The notes: a model not told the origin generated them from the sequence alone. A DNA stretch of 64,000 nucleotides from Sycon ciliatum (GCF_964019385.1 NC_088649.1:18852615-18916614); one strand, 5' to 3'. Shown: positions 30,311 through 42,700, numbered from the stretch's first letter. Made by a program: numbers and translations.

Positions 30311-31094
30311 CCCGTAGCTATGCAGAAGACGTGACTTCAGTAACGTCTGGCGCTAGCCAGGGTCCACACAGCTTTAATTTGGTATTTGTGTGTTTGTTTG
30401 TGTGTTTGTGTCACACCTGGCGCTATCCCGTATCTGCCCCGTACCGTACCGTACCATCAAACACAGCTGGCCACATACAGCTGGCCGCAATATTCAAATA
30501 GGGCTTTCAAACGCAAGATCATGACGGGAAGCAACTTTGAAGAATGAGTATGAATGCGAAGTGTATGGGGGAATGCATGTAGGGCGATAGTTATTGTTGT
30601 AGAAGTTTATTTAACGTCGCACCGCAAACAGGCGATTTCGCCTCCTTTGATACATGTGGACGATAGTGCGGGTTCGAATCCCAGGTTATGCCTTAAAAAA
30701 GATAGGAGAATTGAAAAATTTATAACATCCTTATGCTTTTTTTCCTAGGTCATCAAGGCAGTAGACGGTGTCGTATTATCCTCGACCGTACCTGTCCCGT
30801 ACCTGTCCCGTACCTGTCCCGTACCGTCCCATCAAAGACGGCTGGCCACAATGCATATTCAAATAGGGCTTTCAAATGCAAGATCATAACATGAAGCAAC
30901 TTGAAAGAATTAGTATGTATGCGAAGTGTATCGGGGGATGCATGCAGGGCCCGCGATAGTGAGGGTTCGAATCCCAGGTTATGTCTTAAAAAAAGGAGAA
31001 ATTTATAAGAATTTATAACATCTCTATGCTTTTTTGTCTAGGTTATCAAGACAAAAAAGCATAACGTAGGGCCCTGAGCTTCCAAGCTCTCTCG
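30311..31094 (+). mobile_element. Complete Helitron-like R1 element with empty site
   Basis: It starts (T)CCCGTAGCTATGCAG and ends with two hairpins: a 15-bp stem (TATGCTTTTTTGTCT / AGACAAAAAAGCATA, 31025-31063) and GAGCTTCCAAGCTC followed by TCTCG. Inside are two roughly 290-bp direct blocks with GTCCCGTACCT repeats and GGGTTCGAATCCC boxes. Arm B of the segmental duplication has the uninterrupted site ATTTTATTTCATC, so insertion followed the duplication and left no target duplication. A 70-bp piece at about 30590-30660 is a further insertion flanked by CGATAG. Confidence 0.6.
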
Positions 31095-31157
31095 TTTCAT
31101 GAGAAATGTATTTTATCCCTGTGATAATTATGTGAACTCCACGACACTCTTCCTCTA

Positions 31158-31479
31158 CTATGTACATAATAAAACCCAGCAGTACGCTTGTACGTGAAAT
31201 ATAAACCGACATACAAACCGAGGCGAAGCCGAGGTTTGTATGATGGTTTATTTTTCACGTACAAGCGTACTAGTGGGATGTATTATACTTATGCTGACCT
31301 TCATACAAACTGACAGTCAACTTCTTCCTGTTTCTATGGTGGCGGTCTATATGGGGTTTGTATAGGGTTTGTATGGGGTTTGTATGAGGTATGAGGCTTA
31401 TATGCCCAGTATAAGCCGCAAGCATGAGGGGCAAGTTGACTGGAAGTTTGTATGAAAGGTCAGCATAAGCTCTAGTATG
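31158..31479. mobile_element. Insertion with large GAA-loop hairpin, absent from arm B
   Basis: Arm B passes directly from CTTCCTCTACTA to CTCTAGTATGATG, while arm A has about 320 bp more. The insert consists of a near-perfect hairpin (31170-31272) followed by an inverted repeat (CTTATGCTGACCTTCATACA / TGTATGAAAGGTCAGCATAA) around GGTTTGTATGGG repeats. Superfamily unknown. Confidence 0.65.
31170..31272. repeat. Hairpin with about 50-bp arms and GGCGAAGCC apex
   Basis: The left arm (AGTACGCTTGTACGTGAAAT to ACAAACCGAGGC) and right arm (GCCGAGGTTTGTATG to ACGTACAAGCGTACT) pair around GAA with few mismatches. The apex is the same GGC-GAA-GCC triloop as at 15383-15419. Confidence 0.9.
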
Positions 31480-32639
31480 ATGTCAAATACAGTGGGATCC
31501 ACAAACGCAGTGCCAGTGTACTAGTAGTAGTAGGAGGCGGATTTCTTGTATGCCGATGACAAGAAAAAGCTTCTCAAGCTAATACATGTACTCGTATTCC
31601 ATGAAGTAACCGTTTTGATGTGACAAACATGACACTGTGTCAGTGAAACTGCCTTGTGACAACAAATCATTGCAATTCCATCTTGGGGAAGACTGGCTGA
31701 CGGCAACGCTGTACAGATTGTTCAAATCATCTCATTTCAATTTAGTTGCAGTGAAGTGAAACACTGTGTACACTACATGTATGGTGGTGTGTCTGTGCGT
31801 CTTGAGTGTGCACAAACGATCTTATTCCTCGTATTACTAATAGATTATTGTCCCCACCGTCACCTGTTCACAGGTCTTTGAGTGGATGGATTTTCATTGA
31901 GCATCACATTCGTTGAGAACTTGGTAGTTGTGTGCTCCCTTCCTTCATTACGGCAATAAGTGTATCCTTGTGCTATCTATTTTTTGCAGGTGTGCTGGTC
32001 TTCAGAAGCTTGCGGAACTGAGTGCTGCTGAACATTTGCATGGCCATGAGCAATGGTGAAGCTTGCTATTGCACTCTCAGCATGTGCTAGTATCATGCTG
32101 ACTACTGCACTATGTTACTCTCTTACACTACTACATGTATGTAAACGTGCGTGCGTCCGCCCACGTATGCTTTCGTTTCGTATAATTATTCGTTATCCCT
32201 CTTGACTTCACGTGTAAATGGGTGGACGTTTGCATGGCTGTTGGAGTTGCGTGTGCATTGTGTCTCTACTCTTTTCTTGGTGTTTTTTTGGCGTTGTATA
32301 AGTGTGTGTGTGTGTGTGTGTGTGTGTGCACTCACAATAATTTGAAAACAAAAATTATTCCTTGGCTCTCCATTATTCTCTTCCGATTCTGGGTTTTTTT
32401 CTAGGTATTTTCTTGGCGTTGTGTGGGCGTGTGCATGTGTGTGTGCGTGCACAATAATTTGGCAACACTACATGATTGATATATTGTAATTTGCAGCGTC
32501 TGCAAAGAGACCACTTGATTTGAGGATGGTGTTTGTAGGGTTTTTCATGTAATGAAGTGGCTGCAGTGGCGCCTCAATACTTATTTTTTATCTTGAGAAG
32601 TGAATGATGTAGAGGATTAAAGGGAGAGGTCGTTTTCTG

Positions 32640-32978
32640 GTTAATATTCACTGCTTACAGCAGATCCTATGTCTAATTTCGAACTCTGGATAGGGGATGC
32701 CTAATTGGCTGGACTTTATACAGGGAGTGTTGTCCACATAAAGACTCCTTATAGTTGATTTCAAAGTTTGGACTCCATACAGTTGATTTTGGACCAAATT
32801 TACTCTATATAGGGGTGAAGCCAATTGGCTGGACACTATACAGGGAGTGATGTCCATCTAAACTTTGAGCTCACAGTTGATTCCAAGTTTGGACTCTGTA
32901 CAGTGGATTTTGGACCAATGGACTCTATATAGGGGTTGGACATCATATAGGGGATGGACGCTCTACTGAGTCCAACAT
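32640..32978. repeat. GGACTCTATATAGGGG repeat family
   Basis: About two roughly 120-bp units of TTGGACTC, CCAATTGGCTGGAC and ATATAGGGG words form the right end of arm A. Counterparts are at 61060-61378 and, inverted, at 58300-58500. Confidence 0.75.
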
Positions 32979-33036
32979 GTATACCAAAGTATACGGTTTG
33001 GCCTCTTTTTTCTGTGCTGCACTGGCGAGTCCACTG

Positions 33037-33415
33037 GGCTGTGTTGACATGAGGTGTTTCAGCCAGGGTCAAGTTTCAACCAACCCTGAACACAGATTGA
33101 CTGAAGCGTTTATATGCCGCATTGCGCTTCATCCATGTTGAAATTTCAAACGGGGTGGATTTCAACCCTCCCCTCGGGGACGATTGAAATCGAGAAATCT
33201 TACTACCGTACTTCTGTGAGTATCTCGCGCCAAGGTTGAACAGCACTGCACAGGAATATTTTGTGCGATTGCTTTCCCGCTTCTATATAGGACTCTAGAA
33301 GTGGACTTTTGGCGCCATATCAGTATTTGACGCGAGCCAACTGTCTTCATATGAACACCCACTTATTTTCCCTTGTACAGACTTTCAACACGGGTTGAAA
33401 ATTCTCATGTAAACA
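33037..33415. mobile_element. TIR element GGCTGTGTTGACATGA, solo copy
   Basis: It is a shorter relative of 10308-11647 (shared CTCTAGAAGTGGACTTTTGG and CATATCAGTATTTGAC) with inverted ends ending TCATGTAAACA. It contains no coding sequence. Confidence 0.6.
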
Positions 33416-33667
33416 AGTCTACCGGCAAAACAATTCTGCCCGCAGATTGTGTACCGGATTTTCTGGGTGTGTTCCGTACTTTGAATTGCATACAAAAACT
33501 GCAAAATTACCCCTGCGGCTAAGACTGGGAATGCCAGGAATGACTACCAGCGCTACAGCACTCTATGAATATAAAGCATGCATGGTGTTTTTCAGCCACT
33601 CTTCATGTACTGCAGCCCATCATTGTACTGCTGCAAAGCTCATCATTGTACATGTTGCTAGTTCTGA

Positions 33668-33960
33668 GTGAATGACATGTTCTCCCTTCGCCATGACTGC
33701 GCTCACACAGATAGAGTTACCCACGGCCAAGTCAATAATTCCCTTTCTTTACCCATTGTGCAAACTAAAGCTGGATACAGATCTATTTCATTCCTTGGTT
33801 CTGACCCCTTTCAAAATGCGCTTCTCAAATCACTTCGCACAAATCATATCCCGAATTCATTTCGCCAGGAACATGACATTCATCTTTGGCACGCTTTAAG
33901 AAGACCTTAGGGTCTGTTGGGAATGCCCAAGTAAAATAATAAAATAAAACACAAATACAA
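33668..33960 (+). mobile_element. LINE C-terminal tail and 3' UTR
   Basis: Two frames share KAGYRSISFLGSDPFQNALL and NHFAQIISRIHF, resembling LINE ORF2 C-termini. TAAGAAGACCTTAGGGTCTG follows with an AATAAAATAAAAC tail. It matches the tail at 9158-9235. Confidence 0.6.
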
Positions 33961-34129
33961 TACAAATGGCAAGGTAGACAACTTTTGTAGAACTTGGGTC
34001 ATGCTTCTCAACCTTTCAACCATTGTCTGTATTATGCTGATAACCATCTTAAAATTAGGTTGCCACTGCATTCAAAATCTCATGTTGGGTGGCTTATACA
34101 GCGGATGGCAATATAAATACAGATGGCGG

Positions 34130-34400
34130 ACCCGGAAATGCGGTTTGCTCCTGCTTTTGTAGTAGGTGAGCAATTTCGTGCGGGATAGTGCCTTTGCTGT
34201 TGGCGTGCGTCATGCAGAGCTCACCGACGTGTCAGTTTGAGCACTCTGGTAACGTGCTTTTGGGCCTTATTTAAATCTGGCTTTGGAAAATATATTTTCA
34301 TTGCTACATGTATCAGGTTCGCCCTTATTTTCCTTTTGCTACGCTGACCCAGTCCACAAAGGACCACAGAGTATGCTGTCCACAGATTGAGGTTATCCGA
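34130..34400. repeat. Diverged relative of the 228-bp satellite unit
   Basis: It shares GCAGAGCTCACCGACGTGTC and TCAGTTTGAGCACTCTGG with 4436-5059. A single copy, so the satellite grew from a dispersed repeat. Confidence 0.65.
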
Positions 34401-34844
34401 GTACTGGTACACTAGAGTAACCATCTCACTATGAACTTGGAATGGAGGAACTGTCAACGCCATTATTTGCCTTGAGTGACAGTTTTTCATGATTTGAAAT
34501 GAAGGTGCCCACAGTTGTCTCAAAGTACCGTGTGATGCCATGCCGAACTAGATCTTCACTAGTACATTCATCGTCAAAACGTAGTCAAACCCGTTTGTTG
34601 GTCAATCGACCTACACTGTAGCTGCTTCAATGTTCAGTGCACTTATGCCTTGTGAACTTGGACAACAGAGCTGGACCCATGAGTACGTTGTGCAGAAGGA
34701 GAATGTCAAAAGGTCGAGACCCATGTGTAGCTAGGTATTTGAAAATATACCAGGGCTGCCAACCTGGTCGGTCTGATTTGCGTACTCGGACTGCTGATTC
34801 TCCGATTTTCCAGAGTTTTTCGTACTTCAATTTTTTTTAATCCC

Positions 34845-35956
34845 ATGTTAACATCCCACTGCACACACAGACATTCAAGACCAGGTTTGGGCTAGATCGG
34901 GACTCACAGTGGGTGAAATGATTACTTGACACCGCTCTTCCACATGGTAGGACAAATGTGGAATGGGCAGCCAAAGAGGTTAGGCTTACACCGTGCTTCC
35001 ACATGGTAGGGCAAATGTGGATAGGCTGCTAACACGGTTACGCTTACACCCTGACAACCGCATGGTAGGACGAATGCGGCGGGGCTAGTAGCCTGGAGTT
35101 AAGTGACAAGCTCAAAGGCTTATGGAGTGCTTTGCAGGCCACCTAAAAAATACCACGATGTTGTGAGTCCCTATATATTTGTAACGTTGATATGAGTTGC
35201 TTTTGTGGTGAGTCTGGCACCATAGAAAGCGTTAGAGTTGGGTGGGTTTGGGAAGGGAAAATTCTGGCAGAGAACTAGTTTGTGAGAAAACAGCAGGCCA
35301 GAGCAGCAAGCAAGCATGGAACAACAAATGATTGAAAGTAGAATCGATACGCACAGGCAGTTTAGTGAGCCAGCTGCCAAGCTAAGCTGACGTCAGTGAA
35401 GGGCCCGCAGCCCTCAGTCGTGTTTGCAACATGTGCACGTGGTCGCATGCACAGACAGTGACAAGGCCAGCGTATCAGCTGTGGCATGGGTAAGGAACAA
35501 GTGCAACGTCGACCCTATGCAAGGGAGCCAGAGGGTGTTACGTGACTCTTAACTACAGTTAATGCTTCGCATAAACTTATCTTTAACATCCCACTGCACA
35601 CACAGACATTCAAGACCAGGTTTGGGCTAGATCAGGACTCACAGTAGGTGAAATGATTAGGCTTACACTGCGCTTCCACACGGTAGGACAAATGTGGAAG
35701 GGGCAGCTAAAGAGGTTAGGCTTACACCGCACTTCCACATGGTAGGACAAATGTGGAAGGGGCAGCTAAAGAGGTTAGGATTCCACCGTGCTTCCACATG
35801 GTAGGACAGATGTGGATAGGCTGCTAACACGGTTACGCTTACACCCTGACAACCGCATGGTAGGACGAATGCGGCGGGGCTGGTAACCTGGAGTTAAGTG
35901 ACCAGCTCGAAGGCTTATGGAGGGCTTTGCAGGCCACCTAACAAATACCACGATAG
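34845..35956. repeat. Two direct repeats (34845-35163, 35587-35956) with internal 59-bp units
   Basis: Both copies run from TTAACATCCCACTGCACACA to GGCCACCTAA and differ mainly in how many CTTCCACATGGTAGGACAAA units they hold. Between them lies a segment (35270-35580) that recurs, split, at 39640-39737 and 43159-43415. LINE sequence follows the second copy. Confidence 0.85.
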
Positions 35957-36420
35957 AGTACTGCCCGATTGTCTGGATGGGAGCGGCTCCATCCCGTCTT
36001 GCAAGACTCGACCGTGTGCAAGCCTGGGCCATCCGTGCCATCGCCCCAATGTGTTGGCTGCCGAGTCTTGCTCTTCGTCGGATGGTTGCAGCACTTTGCC
36101 TCCTGTACAAGATGCATTGTCCGGATGCGCATCAGCCCCAACACCGAGCAGTCCACTCCACCCGTAGTACATTCCAGAGATGTAATGCTCACGCACACCA
36201 ACTGGCCAATGAACTTCCAGTCCGTTCCCGAAACAACCTGTGTCGAAACTACCATCACGCAGTTGTTCCCGTCAGGAACCAGCTGCCCGACGGAGTCTTC
36301 TCTGGTCCATTCTGCACCAAGAACTTGCCACACTTCAAAGTTGCAGCCAACCGCTATTTGAAGACCAACGACTGGTCGTGGGCACATGACTATCTCTGAT
36401 TATCAGCATCATATCTGCCT
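35950..36420 (+). mobile_element. LINE ORF2 C-terminal fragment
   Basis: The open frame reads EYCPIVWMGAAPSRLARLDR, VQAWAIRAIAPMCW, MVAALCLLYKMHC and a tail RNYHHAVVPVRNQLPDGVF, ending HDYL and a stop. This is the post-RT C-terminus of CR1/Jockey-like LINEs. A 3' UTR follows with GATGTCGAGACCTCAGGTCG to about 36665. The RT domain is absent. Confidence 0.8.
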
Positions 36421-36665
36421 CACCCCATGACTTCCAAATTCCGCTCCACATACTATTCCCAATAACGTCTGTTCTTCTTTTCTCTCCTTCTCCTCCTAGC
36501 ACTGTGTGTCTTATCCTTCTCCTCCTTCTAATGTACTGTCTCTCCTCCTAACATTTCGTATCATGTATCTGTCACTCCTTTCATTTTCTTCTTTTTTTGG
36601 TGCGTTTTATGTCCCCATGATGTCGAGACCTCAGGTCGGCTGAGGGCAAAAAGCCTCACCATCAC

Positions 36666-39630
36666 TATGCTCCCACTATGCAAATTTTGGTCTAATCCTG
36701 TGAGCTGTGATCATTGTAAAAAAACACCCAAAAATGAGACCGCCTATGGCGGCTTGAGCCCTGAACTAGCCGTTCTAACTGAGAGCGGAGCCATGCTCAG
36801 TGGGTTGCAATCAAGATGCGAGAGCGCAGCTGGAATAGGCTTAACGTTATACCCAGTCGGCCACATAGCTAACATATGCCCGCTAAAGGTAAGACTGTCG
36901 GAAATGTTGCGAGCCCTAGTTTAGCCACATCTTTATGCCAGGCGCAGCAGTGCGGTCAGGGAATGCAAACGAGATACGTAGAGTGCAAAGGGAGCAGAGC
37001 AGCCACGCGTACAGAGTCCGTACAACAGTGTTCAACTAGTTTGATCTCACCCGTGCTTTGGCGATTGTTTCCATGAGCCAACTATGGCTTGCGCTCCGGT
37101 GGCTATGGGGATGGTTGCCGCATCCCCTTGCTTGCGAATCCAACTCCATGCCCAAAAATGTGATGACGGGCAGATCATGGTAGCGCCGTCCGTTGACCTG
37201 CAAGCCGTTTCCCGGCAGTCGGTTGCAGTTGTGTACTGGATGGATCTGGAGATGGTGGATCACGGTGGTAGATTAAGTTCAATACGCAGAATGTACCGTC
37301 ACTGGTGCAATCTGTGTGGCCGTAGGTGCAACGGCCCGGATCTTCCTCTTCTGGCACGACCACCACCACGTCGTGTATGCACCACGGGAATGTGAAGCCA
37401 GCTGATGACGCTTTAGATACATGTGAGGTCGCGTTCCTGGATCAGATGAAGTTGGACAAGTGCATACACATCTCTGGACTCGCTGCGTGTGATATCGAGC
37501 TGGTGTATCTCAGCAACGTTATGTCCAGCTCCAGTAACGGGATGGAACCTTCTCCGAATGCCACTGAAACCCGTACCTAGGAAAGCATGTTGAGATGTTG
37601 TAAATTACACGTTTGTCCAGTGACTACTAAGTGAAACCGCAGGCGCGCCCAACTTCATTACTGGGGATGGCAAAGGTAGCTCAGAAATGAGCTTGGTTGC
37701 AATGGTTAAGCAGGCTATACTGGCCTCTAAGATATTAAGTTTGAGATAAGTATGCCAGAAGATACACAATAGTGACGTTGTGCATGCTCGAACCATCTAG
37801 TGTTGAAAGATAGTGAATTAGTCCATTATAACTGACTCCCTTCGGAGAAACACCTAGCCAAGATGACTGCCCCGGAGGGGATGGTGGGGTGGAAATGGGC
37901 CGGCTGTCGTACCATCCGCCACTGCCGGTTGTCTTACCCATACTGGGTGAATGGAGCCACAGGCTAATGCACTGTGCCCGGTTGGGGCTGTTGCATGTGG
38001 TGCATTGATGGTTAATCTACGAATTGACGGGCGACGATGTGGTCGATAGTGCTCTCGGGTACAGTTGCCCCGATTGGAACAGGTTTAGCGTGATGAAGGT
38101 GACACTGGACGAAGGCCGCCGGCTAGACGTACCTGGCCATTAGACGGGGTATTGTTTAGTGCAATGCAGCCGGTCAAGTAGACGTTGGGATCTCCAGAAA
38201 CATGTGAAACGTTAATTCTGACAACAGTTTGGAGGATGCCAACAAGTGAATGTGACAGAGATTGGCCTGTCCTCACCAGTTCGTTGGACGGCATCATGGT
38301 TCAGAGGAGACCCATCGGGTCTCCGAAAATGTGTGAACGTGTTGAGTCCGAAAAATGTCCGGAATTCTGATGCTCTGCTCGGGTGTGCATCCAGATTCCC
38401 AACAGCAAATAATGCCAAATATTGTTCCCCCTGCAGGTAGGTTGCCTTTGCCCGAATTGCCAGGGGATAAACGTTCCAATGCTGAGAGATAGTGGACTAG
38501 GCCATGGCGGCTGCCTTTCTTAGGTGAGACGCTTCATGAAGATGACTTCGTTGGGCTGAAAGGTGGAGTGGATACGGAACGGCTGTCGTCACATCCGCCA
38601 TTGCAGGTAGTCGGAGATATACTGGTTGTATGCGGCAGAGACGTTAGGTCCGGCCGAACATCATCTGGCACTGGCCTCTTAGCCAATGGAGAAATCATGT
38701 GGATAGTGCTGTGCTCCTTAGTCCTCTTCTGCCACTGACTTGCATTTGCCTGTATAGTCGGGAATATAGGTTGAGAAGCATGTATGGCTTATGCCGACAT
38801 TGCCATGATTTTGGTCCAAACCTATCCAGCGCAGTGGGCGTAGACGGGTACGAAGCTGACGCGGACCAGACAGGCACAATGTCCCACTACCATGGGGTGA
38901 AGACACCATGGGCATAGTTCGTGATCTAAATGATTACGCTGTTTTTGTCCTGTCCATCAATCACAGCTGTAGCAAAGTCTTGATAAAGTTGAGAAACTAG
39001 CAAAGACTAGATACGACAGACGTGCGTATGGCGTGTATGCCGTCGTCTGCTAAGGACAAACATTTCCGTCCACTGTCGAGAAGGATCTCAAGTGACTCAG
39101 GGTAGACCCGTGTGTGCAGGTCCCCTTGTCGCGGTGTAGACCAACTCGGCTTGTCGCTGAGCCGTGATCAGCTACCAGTTAGAGTCTCGCATGCCTGCCG
39201 ACCTGAATTGGCGAGTCAAATGGGCGACCATTCCTTGCTAGGGCGACAGCTCCGACAGCTCTATGGGTGCGATACTGGTCACTATCGGCAAGCATTGTGA
39301 ATGTCTCGATTTACGTGAGAAGATCGTGAACACCCTCGCACTGTTTCTTGAGCAATGTGAGCGGATAGTGAAGCGGGCTCATGTCGAGAGCAGTGCCATC
39401 ATCCACATGGCTCGTGTCCGCCGCTTCCAAAGCAGTCAGTCTGCCGCGGTGTGGCGTTATCCATTCTCAGTACTAGGAGCGTCCTATGAGGACAGTTTTT
39501 CTGACTGAAGGGTCCATTCCGACTGTCGATGTTTGGGAGCGAGAAAGTTCTCTTCCTCTGACGATTGCAGGGTTACTCTTGTGGACTCAGGATAGGATTT
39601 GAAGAACAAGGGCGGCTTTCTGGCCCAAAA
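36666..39630. other. Unresolved 3-kb block with a diverged internal repeat
   Basis: It is more GC-rich than its surroundings and full of short broken frames. A block at 37800-37945 is repeated, diverged, at 38490-38625 (GGCTGTCGTACCATCCGCCA and GGCTGTCGTCACATCCGCCA). Its minus strand reads GSGGWYDSRPISTPPSPPGQ and CNGGCDDSRSVSTPPFSP, but the plus strand is equally open. Neither a transposase nor a host domain was recognised. It may be an old decayed mobile element or gene. Confidence 0.3.
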
Positions 39631-39639
39631 AGTGCGCTT

Positions 39640-39737
39640 GCCGCGGAAACAATCCTGGCACAGAGCTAGTTTGTGAGAGAACAGCGAGCCAGAACAGCAA
39701 GCAAGCGCGGAACAACAAATGCTTGAAAGTAGAATCG
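39640..39737. repeat. Left part of a repeat interrupted by a LINE
   Basis: It matches 35268-35346 (CTAGTTTGTGAGA, GGAACAACAAATG). The match resumes at 43159. Confidence 0.8.
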
Positions 39738-42700
39738 GGTCGATTTCATTAACCCTGTGTCCCTATGCCAACAATACGAATCGTCGGTTCGGATGACCAA
39801 CCCTCTGTCTCGGAGAATCTTGTCATGGGATGTCTCATCGGTGACATGGTAGCCTTAATCAGGTCGGCCAAGAGAGACGCCAAGGCATCTTCTCGACGTC
39901 ATCAGAAACTGCAATATAGACGCGATATCGGGCAGTGCGTCGGAGTCGCTACATGTCATTGACGTTTGAAGGAGAAAGGGTCGTCGAGCTGGGTGACGTG
40001 CCGTCCGCTTAAGAGAGCATGTCTGAGAAAACCAGAACATATGTGCAAGTCGATCTCTCAGATTTCGCTCAAATTTTGCAGGTAGGTTTGCTTTGGGGTG
40101 TAGATCGACATTCCAAAGCCCGCGCAAAATCTTTTGAAGGGAACCATGACATTGGCATATCCTCAATATTGGCCCAATATTGGCACGATTTATGGGTCTA
40201 CAAACGAGCCACGGCACAGCGTACAAGAACAAGCTACGAACAAAACTCCATCAAGCCAACATTACCTCACCTTAGAAGAGTTCTTGGGGCAGCACCACTT
40301 AGCCACGCCAGCATCCCAGAAGACGAGGGCAATCATCCCTTGACGCCACAAATGATCGTTTTGAAAATAGCCAAATTACAAGCGCTGATAAAACTTCGAG
40401 CTACGTCCTCAATTAGCAAACACTATACACCGGCAGATAGTAGAACACCTCTTCTAGCACTGAGGACATGTCCCCCATCATCCTTTTTGGGTTTTCTTGA
40501 AATAAACAATTTTGAATTTTTCCACTCGACCATTCTGAAATACGTCCAAACTCATACCTGCGCAGGAAAGCTCGCCCCTCCGCGACGTCTAGTCAGCAAT
40601 TTCTACTCCAACACCACTCCCAACGCTGCAGAACAAAGCGTATGTTGACTCTGACAAGGAAAAGCAGCGGTGATTACTTGTCACTACTAACCACAAGCTT
40701 CTCCTTGCGCCACCAACATTTTTCGGTGCAACAGTTGATGCAAAAGTGACTGAATTTTTGGCGTGTAGTTTTTGGATTTTACTGGAAGAGGAAAGAAGAA
40801 ATCACGTGCATCGTGACGTAGGATAATGCTTTCTGGTGCACGACACAATGCACATGATCACGATCGTTCCCGAGGCGCTATTCGAAACGGACCATGAGGG
40901 AGGAGGTAAGATGCATTATATTTCTTGCATGCTCTGCTCAGAACATTCAGAAACTATCGTTATAGCGCTAGCAGTATTGCATTGGCAAGAATTCTTTGAG
41001 ATATTATCTCTTTCAGTAAGAACAGGGATGCATTTTTTCACACTAACCTCGCTCATCCCGAACATGGTTCAACACTGACCTACGGCTAGTTTACATGCTG
41101 ATGATCCACGTAGATCGGCAACAGCAAGGAATGACCGTTGTCCATGCCATCAAGGTCGTTCGGAGTTGACCAGCGCGGGCCTACACAGTCACTGGTTGCA
41201 TGGGATATGTGGCGCGCCCACATGGCAGATTTCTTACGTCATGAACAACGTGATTTGACCCTACTCGCCCTAATCTGTGTGCTGCATGTTGAGGGAAAGT
41301 CCCGGCTGGAAGGCCTACAACACGACATGCGTGCTCTTGAGCTGGACATCAAGATGCACTTGATCCGATCTTGATCAACGGGTGATCCATGTAAGTGCAG
41401 GTGTGCTTGATCAAGGTGGCTCGGAACAACTGCTGAACCGTGATCTACGAGACCTGGCATTCTTGTGTCACGAAGCACGTGATTTCATCATTCCTCTTGC
41501 AGTAAAATCCAAAAACTACACGCAAGAATTCAGTCACTTTTGCATCAACTGTTGCACCGAAAAATGTTGGTGGCGCAAGGAGAAGCTTGTCGTTTGGAGT
41601 GACAAGTAATCACCGCTGCTTTTCCTTGTCAGAGTCAACAATACACTTTGTTCTGCAGCGTTGGGAGTGGTGTTGGAGTAGAAATTGCTGACTAGACGTC
41701 GCGGAGGGGCGAGCTTTCCTGCGCAGGTATGAGTTTGGACGTATTTCAGAATGGTCGAGTGGATAAATTCAAAATTGTTTATTTCAAGAAAACCCAAAAA
41801 GGATGATGGGGGACATGTCCTCAGTGCTAGAAGAGGTGTTTTACTATCTGCCGGTGTATAGTGTTTGCTAATTGAGGACGTAGCTCGAAGTTTTATCAGC
41901 GCTTGTAATTTGGCTATTTTCAAGACGATCATTTGTGGCGTTAAGGGATGATTGCCCTCGTCTTCCGGGATGCTGGAGTGGCTAAGTGGTGCTGCCCCAA
42001 GAACTCTTCTAAGGTGAGGTAATGTTGACTTGATGGAGTTTTGTTCGTAGCTTGTTCTTGTACGCTGTGCCGTAGCTCGTTTGTAGACCCATAAATCGTG
42101 CCAATATTGGGCCAATATTGAGGGGGTATGCTAATTTCATGGTTCCCTTCAAAAGATTTTGTGCTGGCTTTGGAATGTCGATCTACACCCCAAAGCAAAC
42201 CTACCTGCAAAATTTGAGCGAAATCTGAGAGATCGATTTGCACATATGTTCTGGTTTTCTCAGACATGCTCTCTTAAGAAGTATCATTTCAATTTATCAA
42301 AGTGAGAGTTCTGGGACGTACCCTGCTTCCGTTACGGATGGACACGGGCCAGGGTACCGTCACACTGCTCTTGCGGCCAAGAGGCAACTGTCGCGCATTC
42401 CCTGTTGTGCGCCTATGGAGGGTTTCCCTCCATTAGACACAATGGTATTCGGACGTCACAGCCCAGTTGCTGGACGAGGTGCGCACCAGTGTGTCCATCG
42501 ACCCCTTGCTGCGACCACTGACGGGGGAGCGTCTTCACTACCGGACCGCGAATGTGAAGGACCGCGCCCGGTTGGATGTCGCTGCCAATGGTTTGTGGGG
42601 CAGTCGTTTTGAGCCTACACTTATTGATATACGGCTTTTTAACCCTCACTCACGCTCAAATCGATCTGCACCACATACTTTTGTGTATCAGCGACACAAA

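Larger units (their letters stand above)
30208..32978. repeat. Segmental duplication, arm A
   Basis: It matches 59174-61378 in the same orientation. After removing the two insertions here (30311-31094 and 31158-31479) and the one in arm B (60071-60587), both arms are about 1.7 kb. They share ATCAATCGTATA, the CCGATGACAAGAAAAAGC region, a GT microsatellite and the GGACTCTATATAGGGG repeats at the right end. Confidence 0.9.

Noticed and set aside
36876-37076. A thrombospondin type-1-like repeat (CGQGMQTRYVECKG)
   Set aside because: The tryptophan core and cysteine spacing of TSP1 are absent and no neighbouring repeat supports it.
40019-40648. A 209-residue open frame in the left arm of the foldback element
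   Set aside because: The opposite arm carries its mirror image, no domain is recognised, and it overlaps the inverted repeat completely; probably not a protein.
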